A DNA stretch of 64,000 nucleotides from the NCBI RefSeq assembly GCF_934636665.1, contig NZ_CAKUAT010000006.1:72172-136171 (forward strand), given 5' to 3'. Position numbers and translations under genes: made by a program. Positions 31,925 to 39,744 of the stretch are shown here, piece after piece (the first letter of the stretch is position 1; the number at the start of each line of letters is the position of its first letter). The notes under the pieces were generated by a model, which did not search any database, was not told the DNA's origin, and saw only the letters and a list, made by a program, of their open reading frames with translations. This DNA comes from an uncultured Senegalimassilia sp. (GTDB lineage Bacteria; Actinomycetota; Coriobacteriia; Coriobacteriales; Eggerthellaceae).

Positions 31925-34369
31925 ATGGCAGAGGCGCTGTACCGCAAATACCGTCCGCAGATCTTCGAGGACGTGGTAGGGCAGGAGCAAATCGAGCGCA
32001 CCATCAAAAACGCCATCGAGCAGGACAAGGTCAGCCATGCCTACCTGTTCTGCGGCCCGCGCGGCACGGGTAAAACCACCACGGCACGCTTGCTCGCCAA
32101 GGCGCTGCTGTGTGAGAAGGGCCCCACTCCCGACCCGGACGGCACCTGCGAGGATTGCCAGATGATCGCCGAAGGCGTGCATCCCGACGTCTACGAGCTC
32201 GACGCGGCAAGTCGCACGGGCGTGGAGAACGTGCGCGAGGAGATCATCAACCGCGTGCAGTTCGCGCCCACGCGCGGCCGTTATAAGGTCTACATCATCG
32301 ACGAGGTCCACATGTTGTCCATCGCAGCGTTCAACGCGCTGCTCAAGACGTTGGAGGAGCCTCCCGATCACGTGGTGTTCATCCTGGCGACCACCGACCC
32401 GCAGAAGGTGCCGGAGACCATCCATTCGCGTTGCCAGCGCTTCGATTTCCGTCGCATATCCAACGAGTCCATCGTCTCGCGCCTGGGCGCGGTGTGCGTG
32501 GCAGAAGGCGTGGAATTCGAAGGCGATGCGCTCGACCTGATCGCGCACCACGCCGGCGGCGGCATGCGCAACGCGCTCACCTCGCTTGAGCAGACCATCG
32601 CGTTCGGCGAGGGCAAGGTCACCTTGGCCGTTGCCGAGCGCATGCTCGGCGGCGTGGATTCCGGCGATCTGGCCAACATCGTGCAGGCACTCGGCAAGCG
32701 CGATGCCGCGGCATGCTTCAATTGGGTGGCGGAGTTCGTCGAATCGGGTTCCGACCTGGCGCAATTCGCGCGTGAGCTTGCCCAGCACGTGCGTAACCTG
32801 TATGTGATGAGCTTGGCGGGGACCGACGTGGCGCTCGACGTCAGCGCGTCTGAGCGCCGTCAGCTTGCCGATGAACTGCCCCTGTTCGGCACCGATCGCC
32901 TGGCGCGCATGCTGCAGGTGCTCGGCGACGTCATGGCCGAGCTGAAAACCTCCACCAATCCGCGCCTGTCGTTCGAGATCGGCTGCACGCGCATGGTGCG
33001 CCCCGAAGGCGACCTGACGCTCGCCGCGCTTGCGGAGCGCGTCGAGGCTTTGGAGCGCTCCGGGGTCGCCGTGGCCGCTTCGCCGGTCGCTGCGGCGCAT
33101 GCTACCCCGGCGGCGCCCGTTTCGGCCCCTGCCCCCGCGGCCCCTGCGCCCGCTGCCGCTGCGTCTGCTGCTGCGCCGGCTGCGGCTCCTGCAGCCCCTG
33201 CGCCGGTTGCGGCTCCGGCGGCCGCACCGCAGGCGGTTCCTCGTCCGACTGCGCCCGAGCGGCCTGCGCCCGCACCTGCTCCTGCTCCCGCCGCGCCCGT
33301 TGCCCCGGCGGCTCCGGCTCCGGTCCCTGCGGCCCCCGCACCCGCTCCGTCGGCCCCGGCGGCCGCGCCCGCTTCCGCTGCGGCTGCGGCGGGCGGTGCG
33401 AACCCGCAGCTGGCGGCCACCATGGAAAACCCTGCGGCGCTGCAGCGCATGTGGCAGGCGGCGCTTGCCGAGCTCAAGCGCAAAAAGGCCGCTTACGGCG
33501 TGCTGTTCCTGGGCACGAAGGCCGTGTGGAATGCGCAGACGAGCATGCTCGCCATCGAGTTTCCGAAGGAGAACGCCTTCGCGTTCAAGGCCGTCCAGAA
33601 GCCGGATGTGCAAACGGCGGTAGCCGAGGCTCTGGCGCAGTCGTGCGCGGGCCAGGCGGTGCCGTTCGCATATCAGCAGGCAGGTGCGGCCCCTGTCGCC
33701 GCGGCGGCCCCCGCGCCCTCTCGCCCGCAGCCCGCGCAAGCGCGTCCTGCGGTGCAGATGCCCGCGCAGCCCGCGCCTTCGCGCCCGCAGCCCCAGGCCC
33801 AGCCCGTGCAACGCCAGATGCCGGCGGCTCAGCAGCGTCCGGCTGCGCCCGCGCCTATGGCTCAGCAGCGCCCTGCTGCACCCGCGGCAGCACCGGCCCC
33901 CGCGGCCCCGCAGCGCCCGCAACGGGCTGCTGCCGACGTGCCGCCGTGGGAGGACGATCAGGTTCCCTATGGCGACATGGACGCGCCCATGCCCGAGGAT
34001 GAGCTCCTTAACGCGCCGGCCGGCCCCGCGCGCTCCGCGCAGCCGCATCCGGCGGGGGCTCCCCGTCCGGCGGCGCGTCCGCAGGCGGCGCCCGTTGCCT
34101 CGCAGCGACCGGCGCCTCCTCAGGCTGGCATGCCGCAGCCTCAGGCCGCGCCGCGCCCCATGGCCCCCGCGCAGCCTGCTGCCGCGTCTTTCCCGGCCCA
34201 ACCGGCCCCCACAGCACCGGCCCAACCGGCTCCCGCGTCGCGCCCTCAGGCGTTCGCGGCCCAGCCGGCGCCTTCCTGCGAGGGCGCTCCGCAAACCCCC
34301 GACGAGCTGCAGGCCGTGCTGCAGGCGGGTTTCGGCGGCGGCGTGACGTTCGAAGAAGTCAAGGAATAG
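31925..34369 (+). CDS. dnaX: DNA polymerase III subunit gamma/tau
   Basis: The 814-residue clamp-loader subunit has ATPase domain I with Walker A GPRGTGKTTTAR (44-55), Walker B IIDEVHML and sensor region ATTDPQKVPETIHSRCQRF, then domain III. From about residue 375 the C-terminal tau-like region is very rich in Ala, Pro and Gln, broken by a conserved-looking folded block (about 495-585, MWQAALAELKRKKAAYGVLF). The zinc module is atypical: Cys63, Cys75 and Cys78 are present but the second ligand position is Asp72. TATAAT at 31850-31855 is the -10. No slippery A-AAA-AAG frameshift site was seen. ybaB and recR follow, the standard dnaX-ybaB-recR order. Confidence 0.95.
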   Translation: MAEALYRKYRPQIFEDVVGQEQIERTIKNAIEQDKVSHAYLFCGPRGTGKTTTARLLAKALLCEKGPTPDPDGTCEDCQMIAEGVHPDVYELDAASRTGVENVREEIINRVQFAPTRGRYKVYIIDEVHMLSIAAFNALLKTLEEPPDHVVFILATTDPQKVPETIHSRCQRFDFRRISNESIVSRLGAVCVAEGVEFEGDALDLIAHHAGGGMRNALTSLEQTIAFGEGKVTLAVAERMLGGVDSGDLANIVQALGKRDAAACFNWVAEFVESGSDLAQFARELAQHVRNLYVMSLAGTDVALDVSASERRQLADELPLFGTDRLARMLQVLGDVMAELKTSTNPRLSFEIGCTRMVRPEGDLTLAALAERVEALERSGVAVAASPVAAAHATPAAPVSAPAPAAPAPAAAASAAAPAAAPAAPAPVAAPAAAPQAVPRPTAPERPAPAPAPAPAAPVAPAAPAPVPAAPAPAPSAPAAAPASAAAAAGGANPQLAATMENPAALQRMWQAALAELKRKKAAYGVLFLGTKAVWNAQTSMLAIEFPKENAFAFKAVQKPDVQTAVAEALAQSCAGQAVPFAYQQAGAAPVAAAAPAPSRPQPAQARPAVQMPAQPAPSRPQPQAQPVQRQMPAAQQRPAAPAPMAQQRPAAPAAAPAPAAPQRPQRAAADVPPWEDDQVPYGDMDAPMPEDELLNAPAGPARSAQPHPAGAPRPAARPQAAPVASQRPAPPQAGMPQPQAAPRPMAPAQPAAASFPAQPAPTAPAQPAPASRPQAFAAQPAPSCEGAPQTPDELQAVLQAGFGGGVTFEEVKE

Positions 34370-34444
34370 CGCACATCCGGGCCCGCGCCCGGTACAATGC
34401 AATGGTTTGAAACCCGTACATTCGCGATTAGAACAGGAAACGAT

Positions 34445-34789
34445 ATGGGACGTAAAGGCGGATTCCCCGGTGGCGGCATGGGCAACATGGGCGCCATGAT
34501 GAAGCAGGCTCAGAAAATGCAGGTCGAGCTTGCCCGCGCGCAGGAGGAGATCAAGGACATGACCTTCGAGGCCTCCGCCGGCGGCGGCATGGTCAAGGCG
34601 GTCGCCCAGGGCGACAACAGCCTGGTCAGTCTGACCATCGACCCCGAGGCGGTTGACCCCGAGGACGTGGAGATGCTGCAGGACATGATCACCGCGGCCG
34701 TCAACGAGGCGCTGCGCGGCGTGGCCGAGCTGGGCGCCCAGCGCATCAATGCCGCAACCGGCGGCATGAGCATCCCCGGCCTGATGTAG
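34445..34789 (+). CDS. YbaB/EbfC nucleoid-associated protein
   Basis: This 114-residue DNA-binding protein of the YbaB/EbfC family has a Gly/Met-rich N-terminus (GGGMGNMGAMMKQAQKMQ), the central strand and loop (FEASAGGGMVKAVAQGDN) and the VDPEDVEMLQDMITAAVNEAL helix. It sits between dnaX and recR, as in most bacteria. TACAAT at 34393-34398, inside the gap after dnaX, may be an internal promoter. recR begins 12 bases downstream. Confidence 0.93.
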   Translation: MGRKGGFPGGGMGNMGAMMKQAQKMQVELARAQEEIKDMTFEASAGGGMVKAVAQGDNSLVSLTIDPEAVDPEDVEMLQDMITAAVNEALRGVAELGAQRINAATGGMSIPGLM

Positions 34790-34801
34790 GGAAGCGGTTC
34801 C

Positions 34802-35398
34802 GTGCAATCGGCTCCCGCAATCCAAAAGCTGCTCGACGAGCTCGAACGCCTTCCCGGCGTGGGCCCGAAATCGGCGCAGCGCATGGCGTATTGGATCTTG
34901 AACTCCGACCGCGCCACGGCGCTGCGCTTGGCGCAGGCCATCGTGGAGGTGAAGGACACGGTGCATTTCTGCAGCCGTTGCTTCAACTATGCCGAGGATG
35001 ACCTGTGCGAGATCTGTCGCTCGACCAGCCGCAACCAGCAGCTGCTGTGCGTGGTCAGCGAGCCGCGCGATATCCCGCCCATCGAGCGCACCGCCGTGTT
35101 CCAGGGCGTGTACCACGTGCTGGGGGGCGCCCTGTCGCCTATGGACGGCATCGGGCCCGATGATCTTCGCATCCCTCAGCTGATGCAGCGTCTGGGTAGC
35201 GAGGATATCCAGGAAGTGGTGCTGGCCACCAATCCCAACGTGGAAGGGGAGACCACCGCCGCCTATCTTGCGCGCCTGATCAAGCCCCTGGGCATCAAGG
35301 TCACGCGTCTTGCCAGCGGCCTGCCCGTGGGCGGCGACCTGGAGTTCGCCGACGAGGTGACGCTCGGACGGGCGCTTGAGGCAAGGCGCGTGCTGTAG
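34802..35398 (+). CDS. recR: Recombination mediator RecR
   Basis: The 198-residue recombination mediator works with RecF and RecO to load RecA at gaps. It has the helix-hairpin-helix LPGVGPKSAQRMAYWIL, the four-cysteine zinc module CSRCFNYAEDDLCEIC, the Toprim domain (LLCVVSEPRDI, VLATNPNVEGETTAAYLARL) and a C-terminal Walker-B-like ASGLPVGGDLEFADEVTLGRAL. GTG 34802 is the start. It is the last gene of dnaX-ybaB-recR and is followed by a strong terminator. Confidence 0.96.
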   Translation: MQSAPAIQKLLDELERLPGVGPKSAQRMAYWILNSDRATALRLAQAIVEVKDTVHFCSRCFNYAEDDLCEICRSTSRNQQLLCVVSEPRDIPPIERTAVFQGVYHVLGGALSPMDGIGPDDLRIPQLMQRLGSEDIQEVVLATNPNVEGETTAAYLARLIKPLGIKVTRLASGLPVGGDLEFADEVTLGRALEARRVL

Positions 35399-35452
35399 CA
35401 CGCTTCTGCCCTGTGCGCGTTTTCCGCAGCGCCAAAATCCATGACAACGAAC

Positions 35453-35484
35453 CGGGCCCCGCAGCCGAACAGCTGCGGGGCCCG
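35453..35484. terminator. Strong hairpin terminating recR
   Basis: A perfect 13-bp GC-rich stem CGGGCCCCGCAGC with its complement and a 6-base loop, 55 bases after the recR stop. The tail is TGTGTTTCG, only moderately T-rich. Confidence 0.6.
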
Positions 35485-35514
35485 TGTGTTTCGCCTGATG
35501 GCCGCGTTTTGACA

Positions 35515-35594
35515 TAGAAAAAGGGATTCCGCCCCCTCCAAAAAACGGAATCCCTTCTCTTCCTTTTAACGAAGCCAAGGCTATCGAAAAAAGC
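35515..35594 (-). ncRNA. Candidate orphan small RNA
   Basis: A minus-strand transcript of about 80 bases is predicted between a near-perfect promoter (35601-35629) and an intrinsic terminator. The terminator is an 11-bp stem AAGGGATTCCG/CGGAATCCCTT (35546-35556 and 35521-35531) ending in five T. The 14-base loop reads TTTTTTGGAGGGGG and contains a Shine-Dalgarno-like GGAGG. No open reading frame exists in it. It is much more AT-rich than the surroundings and lies between recR and mobBA, both on the plus strand. Confidence 0.5.
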
Positions 35595-35600
35595 AAAATG

Positions 35601-35629
35601 ATTATAGCAATCTCTTCATGGAATATCAA
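35601..35629 (-). promoter_or_regulatory. Sigma-70 type promoter for the small-RNA candidate
   Basis: On the minus strand TTGATA (35629-35624) and a perfect TATAAT (35606-35601) are separated by exactly 17 bases, in AT-rich DNA. Confidence 0.7.
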
Positions 35630-35752
35630 TAAATTCTATCAATCATAAGCACTTCCTTAGATGGAGCGCATGGAACGCCCGGGCTGGGTCTTGTGCGCGG
35701 GGCGTGCGTCGGAAAGCGCGTGCTATACTTTTTCGCACGAAAGGATATGCGC

Positions 35753-37096
35753 ATGATCAAGTTTCCCAGCCCCGCGGTCTCCATCGTCGGGCGTCATAAT
35801 TCGGGCAAGACAACCCTTATCGAGAAGCTCATCGCCGAGCTGGTCGGTCGCGGCCTGGACGTGGGCAGCGTCAAGCACCACAGCCATGTCGGATTCGATA
35901 TCGACATCCCCGGGAAAGACTCGTGGCGGCATCGCCACGCCGGCGCCAGCGAGACGGTTATCGCGGCTCCGGGCCAGATGGCGCGTATCCAAACCACCGA
36001 TGGGGAAGCGGAATGCGCCGACATCGTGGCGAGCATGCCCGGCCACGACGTAGTGATCGTCGAGGGCTATCGCAAGAGCGGCCTGCCCACCATCGAGATC
36101 ATGCGCGCCGGCAACAAGGCCGATGCCCGAACCGCCGAGGTGTTCGCCGAAGGTGCTCGCAAGGGATGGGCGCTCGGCACGGATTTCACCCAGTTCGGAC
36201 GCGGCGCCATGCCCCATGCGGCCGATGTTCATCCCAATGATCATCCCGTGGCGCAGCCTTTAGGTCAGGCCGAGGAGGACCGCCTCGCTCGCAGCTATCC
36301 CGACCATGCCGACATCTCCAACAAGATGCCCACGGCCGCAACGGTTGCGGTGGTCACCGACATTCCGTTGGCTGCTGAAGCCGCCGGCATATACGGCATC
36401 CCGGCGTTCGATATCAATGATGTGGCAGGGTTGGCGGATTTTCTGCAGGCGAGCTTCGCGCGTCCGCGCGTGTCTATGGTCATCCAGGCCGGCGGTGAGA
36501 GCCGCCGCATGGGTCGCAGCAAGGCCACGGTCCCGTTCTGCGGCCGACCGCTCATCTGCCGTTTGGTCGAGAGGCTCTCGCCGGTGGCCGACGAGCTCAT
36601 CATCACCACCAATGAGCCGGAGGAGCTTGCGTTTCTGCAAGAGCGGTATCCCGAACTGGGCATCCGCTTCGAGTCCGACGTCATCAACGAGCGCGGCGCG
36701 CTGCCGGGCCTTTACACGGCCCTTCGCTGCGCCCGTAACCCCTACGTGGCCGTCGTGGCCTGCGACATGGTGCTCGCGTCGCCGTCGCTCGTGGTCGCCG
36801 AAGCGCTCGAGATGACCAGGACGGGAGCCGATGTGGTGGTGCCCGTCAACAAGCACGGCTTCGAGCCGTTTCATGCGATCTACCGTCGCTCGGGCTGCCT
36901 GCCGGCCGTGCGCGAGGCGCTCAATGAGGGGGAGAAGCGCGCTCAGGTGTTCTTCAACCAGGTCAACGTGTGCGAGTTTCCGCAAAAGAAGGTGCTTGAG
37001 GCCGAGCCTATGGGCGGGTGCTTCATGAACGCGAACACACCCGACGAGCTGGCGGCGCTCGAGCGCATCGTGCAGGAGCGCATCGAGTGCGAGTAG
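35753..37096 (+). CDS. MobB-MobA fusion: molybdenum cofactor guanylyltransferase with GTP-binding MobB domain
   Basis: The 447-residue fusion has an N-terminal MobB domain with Walker A GRHNSGKTTLIEKL and VIVEGYRKSGLPTIEI (residues 1-165). A linker region (about 165-235) follows, then a MobA nucleotidyltransferase domain starting at VIQAGGESRRMGRSKATVPF, with ITTNEPEE, LPGLYTALRC and ACDMVLASP. MobA attaches GMP to molybdopterin to make the bis-MGD cofactor of DMSO-reductase-family enzymes; MobB assists. Unusually MobB precedes MobA in one chain. ATG 35753 has AAAGGA at good spacing, better than ATG 35747. TATACT at 35724-35729 is the probable -10. The next gene encodes an iron-sulfur protein. 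Confidence 0.92.
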   Translation: MIKFPSPAVSIVGRHNSGKTTLIEKLIAELVGRGLDVGSVKHHSHVGFDIDIPGKDSWRHRHAGASETVIAAPGQMARIQTTDGEAECADIVASMPGHDVVIVEGYRKSGLPTIEIMRAGNKADARTAEVFAEGARKGWALGTDFTQFGRGAMPHAADVHPNDHPVAQPLGQAEEDRLARSYPDHADISNKMPTAATVAVVTDIPLAAEAAGIYGIPAFDINDVAGLADFLQASFARPRVSMVIQAGGESRRMGRSKATVPFCGRPLICRLVERLSPVADELIITTNEPEELAFLQERYPELGIRFESDVINERGALPGLYTALRCARNPYVAVVACDMVLASPSLVVAEALEMTRTGADVVVPVNKHGFEPFHAIYRRSGCLPAVREALNEGEKRAQVFFNQVNVCEFPQKKVLEAEPMGGCFMNANTPDELAALERIVQERIECE

Positions 37097-37229
37097 CGCC
37101 ATGTGAAGCGCCCGCGTCCGACCCGCGCCGATTTCGCGCAGATTATGATGCGAACCCGTCGCGTGCAGCGGTCGTACGCTAATCTTCGCCGCGGCATATA
37201 CGCGCGGGAGTAAACGAGGGGGAAGGCGA

Positions 37230-38402
37230 ATGCCCAACATCGCAGACATCATAGAAGTGGCCGAGGAGCTTGAGGACAAGGCCGTCGTGCCAGCTTCGAA
37301 ACGCTGTGTGGCCGTACGCAACCGCAACGCCTCGTGCCGCAAGTGCATCGATGCCTGCCCGGCGGATGCCATCAGCGTGCACAACAACGTGCTCAGCGTC
37401 GATCACAAGGCTTGCGTGGCGTGCGGGGCCTGCACGGTGGTTTGCCCCACCGAGGCCTTGATCCCCGTTCGCCCTGCCGACGAGGCGCTCGAACAGGCGG
37501 CTGCCGAGGCCATGGCCGCACTTGATGGGCGCGCGGTCGTCGCCTGCGCCCGCATCGCGTCCAAGGGCCTGGCCGACCCGCACAAGTTCGCCGAGGTGCC
37601 CTGCCTGGCGCGCGTCGACGAAAGCCTGCTGCTCGGCTTGGCGGCGGTCGGCGCCAAGGACATCGTGTTGGTGGACGGGTGCTGCAGGACGTGCAGGTTC
37701 AGGGCGACCTCGCCCGGCGTGGACGAAACCATCGCTTCCGCTAACAACCTGATGCAGGCGCAGGGGGTGCCGGCAATGGTCTCCCGCGCGTCGGAATTCC
37801 CCGAAGGGCTGGCGCTCCAGAACGCTAACAGCCTGCTCGGCGAGGCGCGCCGCGGCTTCTTCACCAGCGCAACCTCGTGGACGGCCAGCGCGGCGGGCAA
37901 GACCGCCGAGATGGTCATCCGCAAAAACCTCGGAATGAAGGCCAAGGACGCCACGCTGCGCGAGCAGCTGGGGGCGGGCGCCTCGGGCACGTTGCCCCAA
38001 TTCCAGGAACGCCGTCGCAGCCAGGTGCTCGATGCCATGGACCGTTTGGGCGAGCCGGTGGTCGAGCAGGTAGAGACGCGCCTGTTCGGCAGGGTGGAGA
38101 TCGACGCCTCCGTGTGCAACTCGTGCGGCATGTGCGCGGTGTTCTGCCCTACGGGCGCGCTCAGCAAAAGTCCCATCAAGCCCAGCCCCAACGCCGACGG
38201 CACGCCCGATGGCGGCAGCTTCCTCGAGTTCTCCTGCGCCGAGTGCGTGCAATGCGGCCTGTGTGTGGATGCGTGCATGAAGAAGTGCATCACGGTAAGC
38301 CCGCAGGTGCGCACCGCCGAGCTGTTCGACTTCGAACCGCGTTTCATCTATTTGCCGAAACCCCAGGCCAGACCGGGAATCTTGTCGAATTTCAAGCGGT
38401 AG
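37230..38402 (+). CDS. Four-cluster ferredoxin-like iron-sulfur protein
   Basis: This 390-residue soluble protein carries two pairs of 4Fe-4S motifs: CRKCIDACPADAI and CVACGACTVVCPTEA near the N-terminus (residues 34-75), and CNSCGMCAVFCPTGAL and CAECVQCGLCVDACMKKCI near the C-terminus (about 295-355). Between them is a domain with VDGCCRTCRF, reminiscent of the MvhD/delta-subunit region of electron-bifurcating hydrogenase/heterodisulfide reductase complexes. It probably passes electrons between redox partners. It follows mobBA by 133 bases, so a link to molybdoenzyme respiration is plausible but unproven. I recognise no named gene. Confidence 0.82.
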   Translation: MPNIADIIEVAEELEDKAVVPASKRCVAVRNRNASCRKCIDACPADAISVHNNVLSVDHKACVACGACTVVCPTEALIPVRPADEALEQAAAEAMAALDGRAVVACARIASKGLADPHKFAEVPCLARVDESLLLGLAAVGAKDIVLVDGCCRTCRFRATSPGVDETIASANNLMQAQGVPAMVSRASEFPEGLALQNANSLLGEARRGFFTSATSWTASAAGKTAEMVIRKNLGMKAKDATLREQLGAGASGTLPQFQERRRSQVLDAMDRLGEPVVEQVETRLFGRVEIDASVCNSCGMCAVFCPTGALSKSPIKPSPNADGTPDGGSFLEFSCAECVQCGLCVDACMKKCITVSPQVRTAELFDFEPRFIYLPKPQARPGILSNFKR

Positions 38403-38489
38403 GGGTGCATTCGGCCGCAAATTTTGAAAAAAGTCGTCGCGGATGCCGGGTGGTTATGCTAATATATTCCCCGCTGCGAAAGCAGCAAT

Positions 38490-38566
38490 CGGGATGTGGC
38501 TCAGCTTGGTAGAGCGCTGCGTTCGGGACGCAGAGGCCGCAGGTTCAAATCCTGTCATCCCGACCA
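38490..38566 (+). tRNA. tRNA-Pro (anticodon CGG)
   Basis: A 77-base tRNA. The acceptor CGGGATG pairs with CATCCCG, the anticodon arm is CTGCG-TTCGGGA-CGCAG, the T-loop is GGTTCAAATCC, and CCA is encoded. Confidence 0.96.
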
Positions 38567-38577
38567 TTGCATGGTCA

Positions 38578-38605
38578 AGGCTCGGTGTTCGCACCGAGCC
38601 TTTTT
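38578..38605 (+). terminator. Rho-independent terminator after tRNA-Pro
   Basis: A perfect 10-bp stem AGGCTCGGTG with its complement, a TTCG loop and five T. Confidence 0.9.
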
Positions 38606-38752
38606 CGTGCAACCGTGCATATCCGTTGGAGTGCTGCGCAAGCGCGTGTGCTTTTCATCGAAGGTGCGTCGGCAAGCTGCGGTTATGTTAAAGTACGCGG
38701 CGTTGCATATCACGGCCCGATGCCCGGGCTGGGACGAGTACTTGGAGGACAC

Positions 38753-38995
38753 ATGAAATTTCTGGGAATGGGCGTGCCTGAGCTTCTGATCATCCTCGTG
38801 GTGATCCTGCTTATCTTCGGCCCGAAGAATCTGCCAAAACTCGGTAGCGCTCTGGGCAAGACCGTGAAGAACCTGCGCGAGGGCATGGGCGATTCTAAGA
38901 AGGCCGAGGAAGAGGCCGACGAGGTCGAGGTCGAGGAAGACGACGAGGACGCCGCCAAGAAGAAGACCACCGCTGCCCGCAAGAAGAGCGAGTAG
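38753..38995 (+). CDS. tatA: Twin-arginine translocase subunit TatA
   Basis: The 80-residue protein has one N-terminal membrane helix (PELLIILVVILLIFGPKNLP), the hinge FGP, an amphipathic helix (KLGSALGKTVKNLREGMGD) and an acidic then basic Lys-rich tail. It forms the pore-like assembly of the Tat export pathway. At least two proteins in this window (764-3394 and 57523-58728) carry Tat signals and would use it. ATG 38753 follows TTGGAGG. tatC is not in the window. Confidence 0.93.
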   Translation: MKFLGMGVPELLIILVVILLIFGPKNLPKLGSALGKTVKNLREGMGDSKKAEEEADEVEVEEDDEDAAKKKTTAARKKSE

Positions 38996-39083
38996 ATCGC
39001 AGCTTCACAAGGTTGGTACGCGGTATGCGCAACGGGCTGCGGTCCGGCGCATACCGCTTTTTTCGTATAGATAGGTGAACAAC

Positions 39084-39551
39084 ATGGCTGACAATTACAT
39101 CCTTACCCCCGAGGGCAAGCAGCAGCTCGAAGAGGAGCTGCATTATCTGGAAACCGAGAAGCGCGCCGAGGTGGGCGAGCGCATCAAGGTAGCGCGCGAG
39201 TTCGGCGACATCTCCGAGAACTCCGAGTACGATGACGCGAAAAACGAGCAGGGCATGCTCGAGGCGCGCATCGCCGAGATCACCCGCATCCTGGGCGAGG
39301 CCACCGTCGTGGCAACTCCGAAGCGCTCCAACTCCGTGCACATCGGCTCCACCGTCACCGTCGACATGGGCGGCCGTGAGCGCGTGTTCACCATCGTGGG
39401 CGGCGCCGAGGCCGACAGCCATGCCGGCAAGATCTCCAACGAGTCCCCGGTGGGCGCCGCGCTGCTGGCCCACAAGAAGGGCGACGAGATCGAGACCACC
39501 GGCCCGACCGGCCGCGTCATCAAGATGAAGATCGTCAACATCGAGCACTAG
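39084..39551 (+). CDS. greA: Transcription elongation factor GreA
   Basis: The 155-residue factor rescues arrested RNA polymerase by stimulating transcript cleavage. It has the N-terminal coiled coil with the acidic tip (FGDISENSEYDDAKNEQ; the tip residues Asp and Glu are present) and the C-terminal FKBP-like domain (NESPVGAALLAHKKGDEIE). The N-terminus YILTPEGKQQLEEELHYLE is standard. ATG 39084 follows ATAGGTG. Confidence 0.96.
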   Translation: MADNYILTPEGKQQLEEELHYLETEKRAEVGERIKVAREFGDISENSEYDDAKNEQGMLEARIAEITRILGEATVVATPKRSNSVHIGSTVTVDMGGRERVFTIVGGAEADSHAGKISNESPVGAALLAHKKGDEIETTGPTGRVIKMKIVNIEH

Positions 39552-39560
39552 CAAATTTAC

Positions 39561-39592
39561 AAGTTCCGCTTGCCTGTGGGTAAGCGGAACTT
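39561..39592 (+). terminator. Hairpin after greA
   Basis: A perfect 11-bp stem AAGTTCCGCTT with its complement and a 10-base loop, followed by a short CTCG. It is nine bases after the greA stop. Confidence 0.55.
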
Positions 39593-39744
39593 CTCGATGT
39601 TGCGGCTGGCTGCGCCGCGTCGCTTGCGCATTCGGTTTCACGGACAAGGCTACGGGCCTATGCCTGCTCGCTTCGGCCAAACCCGGCGCACCGCAGCTGC
39701 TCTCGCTTACTCAACCAAATCCCTGTACTTAGAAGGGCTTTCCC

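Noticed and set aside
35509..35537. Plus-strand TTGACA near recR as a promoter
   Set aside because: The position 17 bases downstream is CCCCCT, not a -10; the signal that works is on the opposite strand.
31661..35629. A 1322-codon minus-strand open frame antisense to dnaX, ybaB and recR
   Set aside because: It mirrors three certain plus-strand genes, is built of Arg/Gly/His-rich low-complexity sequence, and is explained by high GC at third positions.
39593..39744. T-box riboswitch upstream of lysS
   Set aside because: No T-box consensus, specifier loop or antiterminator was found in the leader.
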